The notes: generated from the letters alone by a model not told the origin. Counted from the first letter of the stretch, positions 8,701 to 15,730 are shown. The stretch: 19,519 nucleotides of DNA from an uncultured bacterium (GCA_905214825.1 CAJMNV010000018.1:1-19519), one strand, 5' to 3'. Made by a program: numbers and translations.

Positions 8701-8924
8701 TGGTATTCTTTTTTCAAAAATTGTACAGTACCATGTCACGTGCGGCAAAAAGATACCGCTTTTTATTGGCAGCGATATTTGGGGCATTGGCAGGGGTGCT
8801 GCTCCAAGGTATGACAGACCATATTTGGTTTGATTATAGCATTGTGTTATTGTTCTGGTGTGTGTTGGGAATTGGTATGGCAAGTGTGAGATTGGGAGAA
8901 AAATCATGGAAAAACAACGACTGA
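5796..8924 (+). CDS. murJ: MurJ-family lipid flippase fused to O-antigen ligase/polymerase-like protein
   Basis: One open frame of 1042 residues. ATG 5796 has AAAGGTG 6 nt upstream; the GTG at 5787 lies inside that site. Residues 1-538 are a complete MurJ/MviN multidrug/oligosaccharidyl-lipid/polysaccharide-type flippase: about 14 membrane segments, early L-G-K-V-L-G-L-V-R-D, S-A-S-F-I-P-I-F, and E-R-G-D-F-D. It moves undecaprenyl-linked glycan precursors across the membrane. After a Lys/Gln-rich hydrophilic linker, residues from Met539 (ATG 7410) to 1042 form a second polytopic protein of the O-antigen ligase/polymerase (Wzy/WaaL) superfamily: about 10 membrane segments, F-N-N-P-N-V-L-G-E-Y, N-S-R-G-A, and the large extracellular loop ending Y-H-V-H-N-L-F-L-Q-E. 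The normal MurJ length is about 510-540, so the join lies where MurJ should stop. It overlaps the next gene by 19 nt and heads a wall-polymer operon. The fusion depends on an A7 run at 7400-7406. Confidence 0.88.
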   Translation: MTTQSKNTTVKAVSFMMLITLLGKVLGLVRDQMLAANYGNGMEASAFTIASLMPRTFFDAIFASAISASFIPIFNEYLQKKGKKEAFALSNRFITLMGLVTLCMTLVGEVFAKEFVFLFAGGYSAETANLAAQLSRMVFPTMFFTGIAFSFVGILQSLDEFNVPAALSVASNLVIVLYYVFFNDKFGVQGLAVAFLIGWAMQAVIQIPSMHKKGYRYRLDFHFRDEGLKKIGLLMLPVMVSTWIQPINLVINTQFASHLENGDAQVPALQYANTLYTIIVGVFVLAIANLIFPKLSRMTEDSDKAFGQTVKVTLRSMMFFLIPMMVGLMALSEPLVRLMYERGDFDATGTMMTGTALCFFAVGMIGYGIQTILSRVFYAKQDGKMPFYSGVISIAVNLVLCFALMKPMGLGGLALASAVSSTVAALILFIPTAKKYPNIWDSNLAKDLAKMAFAAMMMLVCVWVSYRFLLGHMADGLLTRLVVVAVPTGIGIVVYMVLTYGFRIEESRFAFDILKNILQKRTNNIPKQNILQQKGKKGMTEKLSAVIEDSFCFQLIHGFIVWFWGIWSQSLIYQTYRRLGQCVGRAFQESGICSFFRQNWDFALRTARGRLPHIFQKAQKNTAIAVRTKSNVIALQFAESGILRLCSPNFLVICVCVIAFAIPILPTMLLAILALGTFGLYVINVWLGRIRTQRTGFVSVFVGLFALCLMYGALTSYHFPKALQVMAIFLTFLSIFFVCKDCIDTEQKLNTVLFVFVVTGTMIALYAIYQYVVGVEMDAAWVDAESFDITTRAYATFNNPNVLGEYLIVIGALAAGMMWKAKNWASRLFFTGCFGVICLGLVATNSRGAMLGLLFAAGLFVLLAERRLIPLGILGLLAMPFILPPALWERLLSSITMSDSSSQYRVSIYQAGLEIVQHYWMTGIGVDAFNEIYPMFSLEAANAYHVHNLFLQELIELGIVGFSVFMGMLVFFFQKLYSTMSRAAKRYRFLLAAIFGALAGVLLQGMTDHIWFDYSIVLLFWCVLGIGMASVRLGEKSWKNND
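7394..7412 (+). promoter_or_regulatory. internal ribosome-binding site and ATG at the MurJ/ligase junction
   Basis: GAAAGGA (7394-7400) lies 9 nt before an in-frame ATG (7410-7412), at the start of the ligase half. It could drive separate synthesis of a 504-residue ligase from the fused message. The ATG is part of an ATGA whose TGA would be the MurJ stop if the A7 run were one base shorter. Confidence 0.5.
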
Positions 8925-10018
8925 AAGTATATCATGTATTGACAGACCGCAATATTGGCGGTGCAGGAAGATGGCTTTTGAATTATTTGCAATATTGCAA
9001 CAGAGAGCGTTTTGATGTGCGTGTGGTTTTACCACAAGATAGTCTGCTTTGTGCAGAAGTACAGAAAATGGACATTCCTGTCATTGGTATGGACTGTATG
9101 GCGGACAGCTCTTATGATAAAAAGGCTTTGCGGCCTTTGACAGTATTGTTTCAAAAAGACAAACCAGATATTGTGCATACACATGCAAGTTTGACTGCAA
9201 GAATGGCAGCAAAAAAAGCAGGTGTAAAACAAATATTTCATACAAAACATTGTATGGAGGCAATGTGTAGCAATACATTGAAACGGATTGCAAAAAGAAT
9301 GGTCAATCGACGTTATAGTGATACGATTATTGCGGTTAGCAAAGCAGTGCGTCGCAGTATGATTGCGGGTGGTACAGACCCAAAACAGATTGTTACCATT
9401 TACAATGGGATTGCAATGTCTGCACCTTTGACACCAGAAGAAAAGAAAAACATATTGGCACAATATGATATAGAAGAAGGGCAAAAAGTGGTGGGAATTG
9501 CGGCAAGATTGGAAGAGGTCAAAGACCATCATACATTTTTGAGAGCCGCAGAACGGATTTGCAAACAACGACAAGATATTACATTTTTGATTATCGGCAG
9601 TGGCAGTATGGAAGAAAGCATTGCAGCAGAAATCAAAATGATGCAACTGGAAAATAAAATCAAAATGACAGGTTTTGTATCTGATATTGAAAAATTGGAA
9701 GCCGCTTTGGATTTGGCTGTGATTACATCAAAAGAGGAGGCACTTTGTTTGTCACTCATTGAGGCGATGAGTGCAGGTGTGCCTGCGGTTGGCACAGACA
9801 GTGGTGGCGTAAGTGAAGTGATTTGTCATGGTGAAAACGGCTATTTGGTTGCTGTGGGTGATGATGCGGATTTGGCAAAGCGGATTACAGAAATACTTTC
9901 TGATCGCAATTTATATGAAAGTATGAGCAAAAAAGCAATGTCTTGGACAAGAACCCATTTTACAGCAGAACAGATGGCAGAAAGAATGGAAAAACTCTAT
10001 TTGGAGGCAATCAGATGA
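8906..10018 (+). CDS. GT4-family glycosyltransferase
   Basis: Cytoplasmic or membrane-associated retaining glycosyltransferase of 370 residues with the GT-B fold, likely adding a sugar to a lipid-linked wall polymer precursor. ATG 8906 has GGGAG 7 nt upstream and is followed by M-E-K-Q-R-L-K-V-Y-H-V-L. The gene overlaps the end of the MurJ-ligase gene by 19 nt. The N-terminal half shows N-I-G-G-A-G-R-W, D-I-V-H-T-H-A-S and V-S-K-A-V-R. The C-terminal half shows G-I-A-A-R-L-E-E-V-K-D-H, I-G-S-G, and an intact E-x7-E nucleotide-sugar motif (E-A-L-C-L-S-L-I-E-A-M-S-A-G-V-P). Donor and acceptor cannot be inferred. Its stop overlaps the next start as ATGA, indicating translational coupling. Confidence 0.9.
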   Translation: MEKQRLKVYHVLTDRNIGGAGRWLLNYLQYCNRERFDVRVVLPQDSLLCAEVQKMDIPVIGMDCMADSSYDKKALRPLTVLFQKDKPDIVHTHASLTARMAAKKAGVKQIFHTKHCMEAMCSNTLKRIAKRMVNRRYSDTIIAVSKAVRRSMIAGGTDPKQIVTIYNGIAMSAPLTPEEKKNILAQYDIEEGQKVVGIAARLEEVKDHHTFLRAAERICKQRQDITFLIIGSGSMEESIAAEIKMMQLENKIKMTGFVSDIEKLEAALDLAVITSKEEALCLSLIEAMSAGVPAVGTDSGGVSEVICHGENGYLVAVGDDADLAKRITEILSDRNLYESMSKKAMSWTRTHFTAEQMAERMEKLYLEAIR

Positions 10019-10521
10019 AAGAAAAAACAAACAAAAAATTATTTGGGATTTTCAATGGATTAGATATATTGATATTACTTTTGATATTGGCGATTTGTGC
10101 ATTTGGTGTGTATTGGCTCAAAAGCGGCGGCACAGATGGTGGGGCTGTTGGTGAGCAAAAGGCATATTCTTATGTGGTGGAAGGACGGCAAGTGTTAGAT
10201 GAGATTGCAAATTTTCCGCAAGAAGGCGGTAAGGTGTTTGATAGTTCTACATCAGAATATTTGGGTACTATTAAAAGTTATCGCACAGAACCTTTTACAG
10301 AAATCAATTTCAATCGTGTGACAAACAAATATGAAAAAGTACCTGCCCCCGGATATTCCAATATTTATTTGGAAATTGAGGGAAATACACAAGAAAATGA
10401 TGAAGATATTATCATAGAAGGAAATGTGGTAAAGGTTGGCGATGAACAAACAGTAAAAGGCAAAGGATTTGCATTTAGAGGCTATATTGTGGAAGTAAAA
10501 GAAATAAAGGAGGGCGAATAA
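10015..10521 (+). CDS. DUF4330 family protein, first copy
   Basis: 168-residue single-pass protein. ATG 10015 overlaps the stop of the upstream glycosyltransferase (ATGA) and has GGAGG at 10003-10007. A short Lys-rich cytoplasmic start and F-N-G-L-D lead into a membrane helix (about residues 18-38, I-L-I-L-L-L-I-L-A-I-C-A-F-G-V-Y). About 125 residues of probable extracytoplasmic beta-rich domain follow, with Y-L-G-T-I-K, Y-L-E-I-E-G-N and F-R-G-Y-I-V-E-V. This matches DUF4330, a family of unknown function that I recall beside csaB-type genes in Clostridia. Its place inside the polymer operon suggests a membrane accessory for polymer assembly or export; that is inference. The next gene is a divergent paralogue 1 nt downstream. 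Confidence 0.75.
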   Translation: MKEKTNKKLFGIFNGLDILILLLILAICAFGVYWLKSGGTDGGAVGEQKAYSYVVEGRQVLDEIANFPQEGGKVFDSSTSEYLGTIKSYRTEPFTEINFNRVTNKYEKVPAPGYSNIYLEIEGNTQENDEDIIIEGNVVKVGDEQTVKGKGFAFRGYIVEVKEIKEGE

Positions 10522-10522
10522 T

Positions 10523-10999
10523 ATGGCAAAAAGACGTCCGAATGTGATTGATATATTGATATTTGTGGTAGTGGTGGTTTTGATTGGTTTGGTTGTACTG
10601 AAATTTGGTGTGGTGAATAAAAAAGAGTCAAATGGTATTACAGAAGAGGCGAGCAAAGTCACATATACAGCCTTTATTGATGATGTGCGTATGGCAACCG
10701 TAGATGCTTTGCACGTTGGCGATAATGTGTATGACAAAAAAACAAGAACTTGTATTGGTACCATTACCGATGTGCAATATGCCCCTAAAATGAAAAATGT
10801 GATTGATAATACAGGAAATATGATATTGGTGGAATACCCTGATTATTATGGGGTAACACTGACATTGGAAGGGAATATTATTGAAAAAGAAGATGGCTAT
10901 TTTGCTGATGGTGTGGTGGAAATCAAAGCCAATGCAGAAATGGAGATTTTTACAAAATATGCAATGCCCAGAATGAAAGTGACGTCGATTGCGATATAA
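10523..10999 (+). CDS. DUF4330 family protein, second copy
   Basis: 158-residue single-pass protein from ATG 10523, with AAGGAGGG at 10507-10514. N-terminal P-N-V-I-D-I-L precedes a very hydrophobic helix (I-F-V-V-V-V-V-L-I-G-L-V-V-L), then an extracytoplasmic domain. It shares with the upstream gene the layout: helix, a G-D/G-K-V-Y/F-D turn, I-G-T-I or L-G-T-I, P-x-Y, L-x-L/I-E-G-N, and a closing V-K/I-K strand. It differs in most residues, so this is an old duplication rather than a recent one. The two may form a heteromer. Function unknown. The glycosyltransferase-CsaB gene starts 21 nt downstream. Confidence 0.75.
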   Translation: MAKRRPNVIDILIFVVVVVLIGLVVLKFGVVNKKESNGITEEASKVTYTAFIDDVRMATVDALHVGDNVYDKKTRTCIGTITDVQYAPKMKNVIDNTGNMILVEYPDYYGVTLTLEGNIIEKEDGYFADGVVEIKANAEMEIFTKYAMPRMKVTSIAI

Positions 11000-11020
11000 C
11001 AAGTGACAGGTGGGGAAAAT

Positions 11021-13252
11021 ATGAGATATAAAATATTGATGACGCTGATGGGGTTGGAAATCGGCGGTGCAGAAACACACGTTGTAGAACTTTCAAAAGA
11101 ACTCAAAAAACAGGGATATGATATTATTGTGGCATCAAATGGCGGCGTGTATGAAAAAGAGCTTGCTGATGTGGGCATCAAGCATTACAAAGTACCAATG
11201 AACCAAAGAAATGTTTTGAAAATGATAAAATCCTATTTTCTGTTGCAAAAAATTGTCAAGAAAGAAAAAGTGGATATTGTCCATTCTCATGCCAGAATAC
11301 CAGGGTTTATTTGTGGCAGATTGCAAAAAAAGATGAAATTTACATTTGTGACATCGGCACATTGGGTTTTTTATACGGGAATGGGTTTGAAATATTTGAC
11401 CACTTGGGGACAAAAAGTCATTGCAGTAAGTGAAGACATTAAACAATATTTGATGGATAATTATCACGTGAGAAATGAAAATATATTTGTGACAATCAAT
11501 GGTATTGACACAGATAAATTTTCACCGCAAACAGATGGTAGCAATATCCGAAAAGAATTTGACTTGAAAGCGGACGAGCCAACATTGGTATATGTCAGTC
11601 GAATGGACGAAAGCCGTGCAATGGTGGCAAGACAACTGATTGAAATTACACCGAAATTGGTAGAAAAAGTACCAAATTTGCGGATATTGGTTGTGGGTGG
11701 CGGCGATGTGTATGAGGAGCTTTTGCAAAAAAGCAAATCTGTCAATGAAATGTTGGGCAGAAATTGCATTACCATGACAGGTGCAAGAACAGACATCAAT
11801 GAATTGGTTTCTGTTGCAGATGTGTTTGTGGGTGTTAGCCGTGCGGCTTTGGAGGCGATGGCAGCGGCAAAAACCGTTATCGTGGCAGGCAATGAAGGGT
11901 ATATTGGTTTGTTTGGAGCGGACAAATTGGCAATGGCACAAGAAAATAATTTCTGTTGTCGTGGTTGTGAAATGTCAGAAGAAGAAAAGTTGTATCGAGA
12001 TTTGGTATATGCATTTTGTAATATGACAAAAGAACAACGGGCAGAAGCTGGTGCCTATGGCAGAGAAGTGATATTCCGGTATTATTCTGTGACAAAAATG
12101 GCACAAGACAGCGTTAAAGCGTATGATGCGGCTTGGAAAGAAAGCCATGAAAAACAATATCATGTTGTGATGAGTGGATATTATGGCTTTAACAATACAG
12201 GTGATGAGGCGATTATGCTTTCTATGCATAAAAATATACAAGGATTGGGTGACAATTACCATATTACTGTGTTGTCTAATAAACCTGTGGAAACAAGAGA
12301 TAAATACGGCATTGAGGCAGTATATCGTTTTGGTATGCGTGATGTATTGAAAGCGATTAAAGAAAGTGATGCTTTGTTGAGCGGTGGTGGCTCATTACTG
12401 CAAGACAGTACAAGCACACGTTCCTTGATGTATTATTTATCCATTACAGCAGCGGCAAAATTTATGCGAAAAAAAGTGATGCTGTATGCAAATGGCATTG
12501 GCCCTGTTTCTGGAAAAAGAAATCGTCGATTGGTCAAACAAGTGGTCAACAAAGCAGATTTGATTACTTTGCGAGAAGAAAATTCTTATGAGGAATTGCT
12601 GAATATGGGGGTAAATCCGAAAAAATGCTTTGTAACGGCTGACCCTGTATTTACAATGGATGGTATATCCAAAGAAGAAGCGAAAGTATTATTACAAAAA
12701 GAGGGTATTCCGCTGGATAAACCTTTGGTTGTGGTTTCTGTGCGAAACTGGAAAGATATGGATAAATTTATCAAAAGATTTGCACAGCTTTGTGATACCA
12801 TTGTGGAAAGATATGACAGAAATATTGTGTTTTTGGCAATGCAAATGCCCAATGATATTACCATAAGCGAAAAAGTCAAAAAGAAAATGAAAAAACAGGC
12901 GTATATTCTACAAACAACATTTAACCCTGCGGAAGTGATGGGAATTATTTCTCTGTCTGATTTTATATTGAGTATGCGTTTGCATACGCTGATATTTGCA
13001 GCAAGACAACATGTACCTTTGGTTGGTTTTATTTATGACCCCAAAATTGAGTACTACTTGGAAAAGTTAGAAATGCCAAGTGGCGGGGATTTGAAAACAT
13101 TTGATATGCAAAAGACATTGGATTTGGTGGACGATATTATGCATAACAAACAACAATATGTCGAAAGATTGGCACAAAAAGCGGATATGCTCAATCAAAA
13201 AGCACACTGCAATGAAAAATATCTCATGCGTTTGTTGGAAAAACAGAAATAA
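11021..13252 (+). CDS. csaB: GT4-like glycosyltransferase fused to CsaB-type polysaccharide pyruvyl transferase
   Basis: Two-domain enzyme of 743 residues. ATG 11021 has AGGTGGGG a few bases upstream; the GTG at 11003 is less likely. Residues 1 to about 375 are a GT-B glycosyltransferase: G-L-E-I-G-G-A-E-T-H-V-V-E-L, D-I-V-H-S-H-A-R, T-I-N-G-I-D-T-D-K-F, V-S-R-M-D. Its E-x7-E motif has Val in place of the first Glu, while the second (A-L-E-A-M-A) is kept. Residues about 380-743 are a complete CsaB/polysaccharide pyruvyl transferase: S-G-Y-Y-G-F-N-N-T-G-D-E-A, S-G-G-G-S-L-L-Q-D, Y-A-N-G-I-G-P-V, D-P-V-F, and S-M-R-L-H-T-L-I-F-A-A. CsaB adds a ketal pyruvate from PEP to the wall polymer, the ligand of SLH domains on S-layer proteins. 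The fusion suggests that glycosylation and pyruvylation act on the same precursor. tagA follows after 18 nt. Confidence 0.9.
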   Translation: MRYKILMTLMGLEIGGAETHVVELSKELKKQGYDIIVASNGGVYEKELADVGIKHYKVPMNQRNVLKMIKSYFLLQKIVKKEKVDIVHSHARIPGFICGRLQKKMKFTFVTSAHWVFYTGMGLKYLTTWGQKVIAVSEDIKQYLMDNYHVRNENIFVTINGIDTDKFSPQTDGSNIRKEFDLKADEPTLVYVSRMDESRAMVARQLIEITPKLVEKVPNLRILVVGGGDVYEELLQKSKSVNEMLGRNCITMTGARTDINELVSVADVFVGVSRAALEAMAAAKTVIVAGNEGYIGLFGADKLAMAQENNFCCRGCEMSEEEKLYRDLVYAFCNMTKEQRAEAGAYGREVIFRYYSVTKMAQDSVKAYDAAWKESHEKQYHVVMSGYYGFNNTGDEAIMLSMHKNIQGLGDNYHITVLSNKPVETRDKYGIEAVYRFGMRDVLKAIKESDALLSGGGSLLQDSTSTRSLMYYLSITAAAKFMRKKVMLYANGIGPVSGKRNRRLVKQVVNKADLITLREENSYEELLNMGVNPKKCFVTADPVFTMDGISKEEAKVLLQKEGIPLDKPLVVVSVRNWKDMDKFIKRFAQLCDTIVERYDRNIVFLAMQMPNDITISEKVKKKMKKQAYILQTTFNPAEVMGIISLSDFILSMRLHTLIFAARQHVPLVGFIYDPKIEYYLEKLEMPSGGDLKTFDMQKTLDLVDDIMHNKQQYVERLAQKADMLNQKAHCNEKYLMRLLEKQK

Positions 13253-13270
13253 GGGGGAAACAAAAACAAT

Positions 13271-14002
13271 ATGAGAAAAATGACACAAATATTGGACGTA
13301 CCTTTTGATGCCTTGACAATGGAAGAAGCGGTGGGTAAGCTGAAAATGTTTTTGCAAGATGGAAAACAACATTATATTTGTACACCCAACCCTGAAATTG
13401 TGATGGAAGCACAAGACGACAGAGAATTGATGAAGATATTGCGGGAAGCAGATTTGGTTGTACCAGATGGCATTGGTGTGGTTTGGGCTTCCAGATACAG
13501 CGAAATTCGCTTGACAGAACGTGTGGCAGGATATGATTTGGTGCAAAATTTATTTCAATCTATAAAAGATACCAAAGAAAGTATTTATTTTTTTGGAGGT
13601 GCTCCAGGTGTTGCATCTGCTGCGGCAAGACAAATGAAAAAAGTGTATCCTAATTTGCAAATTGTTGGGGGACACAATGGATATTTTGACGATTTGGAAG
13701 AAAAGAAAATTATTTCGGATATTAAACATGCAGCACCATCGATACTTTTGGTGGGGTTGGGGGCACCAAAGCAAGAAAAATGGATTGCAGAACATTTGGA
13801 AGAAACAGGAGCAAAAATTGCCATTGGTATTGGGGGTAGTTTTGATGTGATGGCAGGTAATGTAAAAAGAGCCCCCAAAGTGTTCCAAAAAATGGGCTTG
13901 GAATGGTTTTATCGTTTGATGACACAACCCACTAGATGGAAAAGAATGATGCGTTTGCCAAAATTTGCAATTACAGTGTTAAGAAAGCAGAAAAAAAGAT
14001 GA
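13271..14002 (+). CDS. tagA: TagA/WecG/CpsF-family glycosyltransferase
   Basis: 243-residue GT26 enzyme. TagA transfers ManNAc from UDP-ManNAc onto undecaprenyl-PP-GlcNAc, an early membrane-side step of wall polymer synthesis. Diagnostic segments are all present: I-C-T-P-N-P-E-I-V near residue 37, A-D-L-V-V-P-D-G-I-G-V-V-W-A-S, E-R-V-A-G-Y-D-L, F-F-G-G-A-P-G-V-A, L-V-G-L-G-A-P-K-Q-E-K-W-I, G-I-G-G-S-F-D-V-M-A-G, and a C-terminal basic amphipathic tail (R-W-K-R-M-M-R-L-P-K-F) typical for membrane attachment. The GGGGG site at 13253-13257 is 13 nt before the ATG, longer than usual; an in-frame ATG at 13280 is possible but weaker. It is the last gene of the operon, and no terminator is evident until 14336. 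The exact sugar is inferred from family. Confidence 0.92.
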   Translation: MRKMTQILDVPFDALTMEEAVGKLKMFLQDGKQHYICTPNPEIVMEAQDDRELMKILREADLVVPDGIGVVWASRYSEIRLTERVAGYDLVQNLFQSIKDTKESIYFFGGAPGVASAAARQMKKVYPNLQIVGGHNGYFDDLEEKKIISDIKHAAPSILLVGLGAPKQEKWIAEHLEETGAKIAIGIGGSFDVMAGNVKRAPKVFQKMGLEWFYRLMTQPTRWKRMMRLPKFAITVLRKQKKR

Positions 14003-14514
14003 CTTCTCATAAAAATGTGGCAGTTGTGCGGTAGGGATTATTTTGGATTGTTGTGATGAATGTGAAAAAGTCATTTTGGATGAAACGGATAAGGATTGAT
14101 TGCTTTGTGTGTTTTTTGAAAAGAATTAAAAATTATGAAAGGTATTGTGATAAAAGTTGACAATAGAGTATTCTTTATTTTTTCTTATGACAGAAAAGTA
14201 TGGGGATAATATGTTGTCCGTAAGTAAAAAAGAACAATAAAAAATTGAAGAAAATTCTTTTTTTATCATGAGAAAACGTACAAAAAATACAGTTTCTATG
14301 TAAAAAGTGTATGTTTTTTATGGAAAAATCAATGGGAAAGAGATTTTGTATGTTTTTTTACAAAATCTCTTTCTTTTTTTAGCATTATGTTATAAAATAG
14401 ATTTAGTGTATTTGAATAATGTGAGAAATCTCTTTTTTTGGTTAATTTGAACAGAAAAAGTAAAATGCGTTATGAAAAAAGGGAGTATAAAGGATAATTT
14501 GAGGTGATAATACA
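14003..14514 (+). other. 512-nt AT-rich non-coding spacer
   Basis: No convincing gene on either strand. Contents: a TTGACA at 14157-14162 without a well-spaced -10 (TATTCT at 14169 is too close); a GATAAT-like -10 at 14205-14210 with a poor -35; several T-runs of 6-8; an imperfect inverted repeat around 14280-14320; one very strong terminator (14336-14380); and, after it, a weak promoter-like pair TTGAAC (14447-14452), 18 nt, TATGAA (14471-14476) ahead of the regulator gene. The 333 nt between tagA and the terminator are either a long 3' untranslated tail or hold a small RNA. Confidence 0.6.
14336..14380 (+). terminator. strong rho-independent terminator
   Basis: A perfect 15-bp stem, 14336-14350 (starts GAAAGAG, ends TTTGTA) with 14359-14373, 8-nt loop, followed by seven T's (14374-14380). 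It is the first clear terminator after the wall-polymer operon, 333 nt past tagA. The minus strand lacks a T-tract, so it works only on plus-strand transcripts. Confidence 0.9.
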
Positions 14515-15606
14515 ATGATTTCCAACCAGATTTTGCAAAGTACCATTGATGGATTAAAAAACATCACTAGAAAAGAATTGAGCGTTGTGGAAAAAGAAGG
14601 AAAAGTAATTGCAACAACGGAAGAAAATATGATTGGCAGACAGATTGATGCTGTGGAAAATTTTGTCGGTTCTCAGGCAGAAAGCCAACTGATATTGGGA
14701 TATCAATACTTTAAAATTTATGATAATGGTGTGCCGGAATATGTAGTGCAAGTCAAAGGCGAAGATGAAGAAGGGTATCGGATTGGTAAAATTGCTGCAT
14801 TTCAAATTCAAAGTTTATTGGTGGCATATAAAGAAAGATATGACAAAGATAATTTTATCAAAAATTTGCTTTTGGATAATTTGTTGCTTGTGGATATTTA
14901 TAGCAGAGCAAAAAAATTGCATATCGAAAACAACATCAATCGCATTGTGTATTTGATTGAAACCAATATTGACAAAGAAATGAATGTTGTGGAATTGGTT
15001 CGAGGGATATTCCCGGCAAAAACAAAAGATTTTGTGACAGCTGTGGACGAACACAGCATTATATTGGTAAAAGAATTGCGTGAAAAAGAGTCTGGCGATG
15101 AAATTGACCGCATTGCAAAAGCTATTGAGGAAACACTGAATGCAGAAACAAACAGCAGAGTATATATTTCCAGTGGTACAGTGGTGGCAGATTTGAAAGA
15201 TGTTTCCCGTTCCTACAAAGAAGCAAAAATGGCTTTGGAAGTTGGCAAAATATTTGAAACAGATAAATTTGTTGTCAATTATGAAAAATTGGGTATTGGT
15301 CGTTTGATTTATCAGTTGCCTTTGCCGTTGTGCAGAATGTTTATCAAAGAGGTGCTGCATGGTTTGACAATGGACGACTTTGATGATGAAACATTGGCAA
15401 CGGTGAACAAATTCTTTGAAAACAATTTGAATGTATCAGAAACCAGCCGCCAACTGTATATCCATAGAAATACATTGGTATATCGTTTGGATAAATTGCA
15501 GAAAATGACAGGTTTGGATTTGAGAAATTTTGATGATGCCATTATATTTAAAATTACATTGATGGTGAGCAAATATATGATGTATATGGATAAAATTGCA
15601 TACTAA
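14515..15606 (+). CDS. PucR/CdaR-type transcriptional regulator
   Basis: 363-residue DNA-binding regulator. ATG 14515 has GAGGTG 8 nt upstream. The N-terminal part (about 1-110) resembles the CdaR sugar-diacid sensing region (helical start, then V-V-E-K-E-G-K-V-I-A-T-T). A middle domain (about 130-260) resembles the degenerate GGDEF-like CdaR domain, with Y-I-S-S-G-T-V-V and the S-Y-K-E-A-K-M-A-L segment typical of the family. The C-terminus (about 295-355) is the PucR helix-turn-helix: F-F-E-N-N-L-N-V-S-E-T-S-R-Q-L-Y-I-H-R-N-T-L-V-Y-R, kept with the hallmark H-R-N-T-L. The effector and targets are unknown. It stands alone between two terminators, next to ftsEX but not in its transcript. Confidence 0.9.
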   Translation: MISNQILQSTIDGLKNITRKELSVVEKEGKVIATTEENMIGRQIDAVENFVGSQAESQLILGYQYFKIYDNGVPEYVVQVKGEDEEGYRIGKIAAFQIQSLLVAYKERYDKDNFIKNLLLDNLLLVDIYSRAKKLHIENNINRIVYLIETNIDKEMNVVELVRGIFPAKTKDFVTAVDEHSIILVKELREKESGDEIDRIAKAIEETLNAETNSRVYISSGTVVADLKDVSRSYKEAKMALEVGKIFETDKFVVNYEKLGIGRLIYQLPLPLCRMFIKEVLHGLTMDDFDDETLATVNKFFENNLNVSETSRQLYIHRNTLVYRLDKLQKMTGLDLRNFDDAIIFKITLMVSKYMMYMDKIAY

Positions 15607-15614
15607 ATAAAGAA

Positions 15615-15645
15615 CCGTCTTTTTCATTTTGAGAAAGACGGCTTT
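15615..15645 (+). terminator. terminator after the PucR-type regulator
   Basis: CCGTCTTT (15615-15622) pairs with AAAGACGG (15634-15641), extended inwards to 11 bp, with loop ATTTT. The trailing sequence CTTTG has a poor T-tract, so termination may be incomplete. Confidence 0.65.
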
Positions 15646-15687
15646 GTAATGTTTGAAGAATTTTCGTATTTCTTAAACTTTTTTTCC

Positions 15688-15716
15688 TTGTTACGATATG
15701 GGTTTTGTGCTATAAT
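15688..15716 (+). promoter_or_regulatory. SigA-type promoter of ftsEX
   Basis: TTGTTA (15688-15693), exactly 17 nt, TATAAT (15711-15716). The -35 matches 4 of 6 consensus bases and the -10 is perfect. It lies 65 nt ahead of the ftsE TTG start and is the best promoter in the window. Confidence 0.8.
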
Positions 15717-15730
15717 CGTATGGTATTTAT

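Noticed and set aside
9029..9646. 205-codon minus-strand ORF opposite the GT4 gene
   Set aside because: Cys/His/Phe-rich antisense shadow; the plus frame has clear GT4 motifs and coupling to neighbours.
14056..14160. 34-codon plus-strand ORF rich in Lys/Arg and aromatic residues in the spacer after tagA
   Set aside because: No ribosome-binding site upstream (TTGTTGTG only), no family resemblance, AT-rich composition makes such ORFs common.
14003..14514. riboswitch or T-box leader ahead of the PucR-type regulator
   Set aside because: No conserved T-box or riboswitch core recognised; the terminator at 14336 lies 135 nt before the gene and fits the end of the upstream transcript.
14815..15360. 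181-codon minus-strand ORF opposite the PucR-type regulator
   Set aside because: Antisense shadow with Cys/Phe/His bias and no ribosome-binding site; the plus frame is a well-formed regulator.
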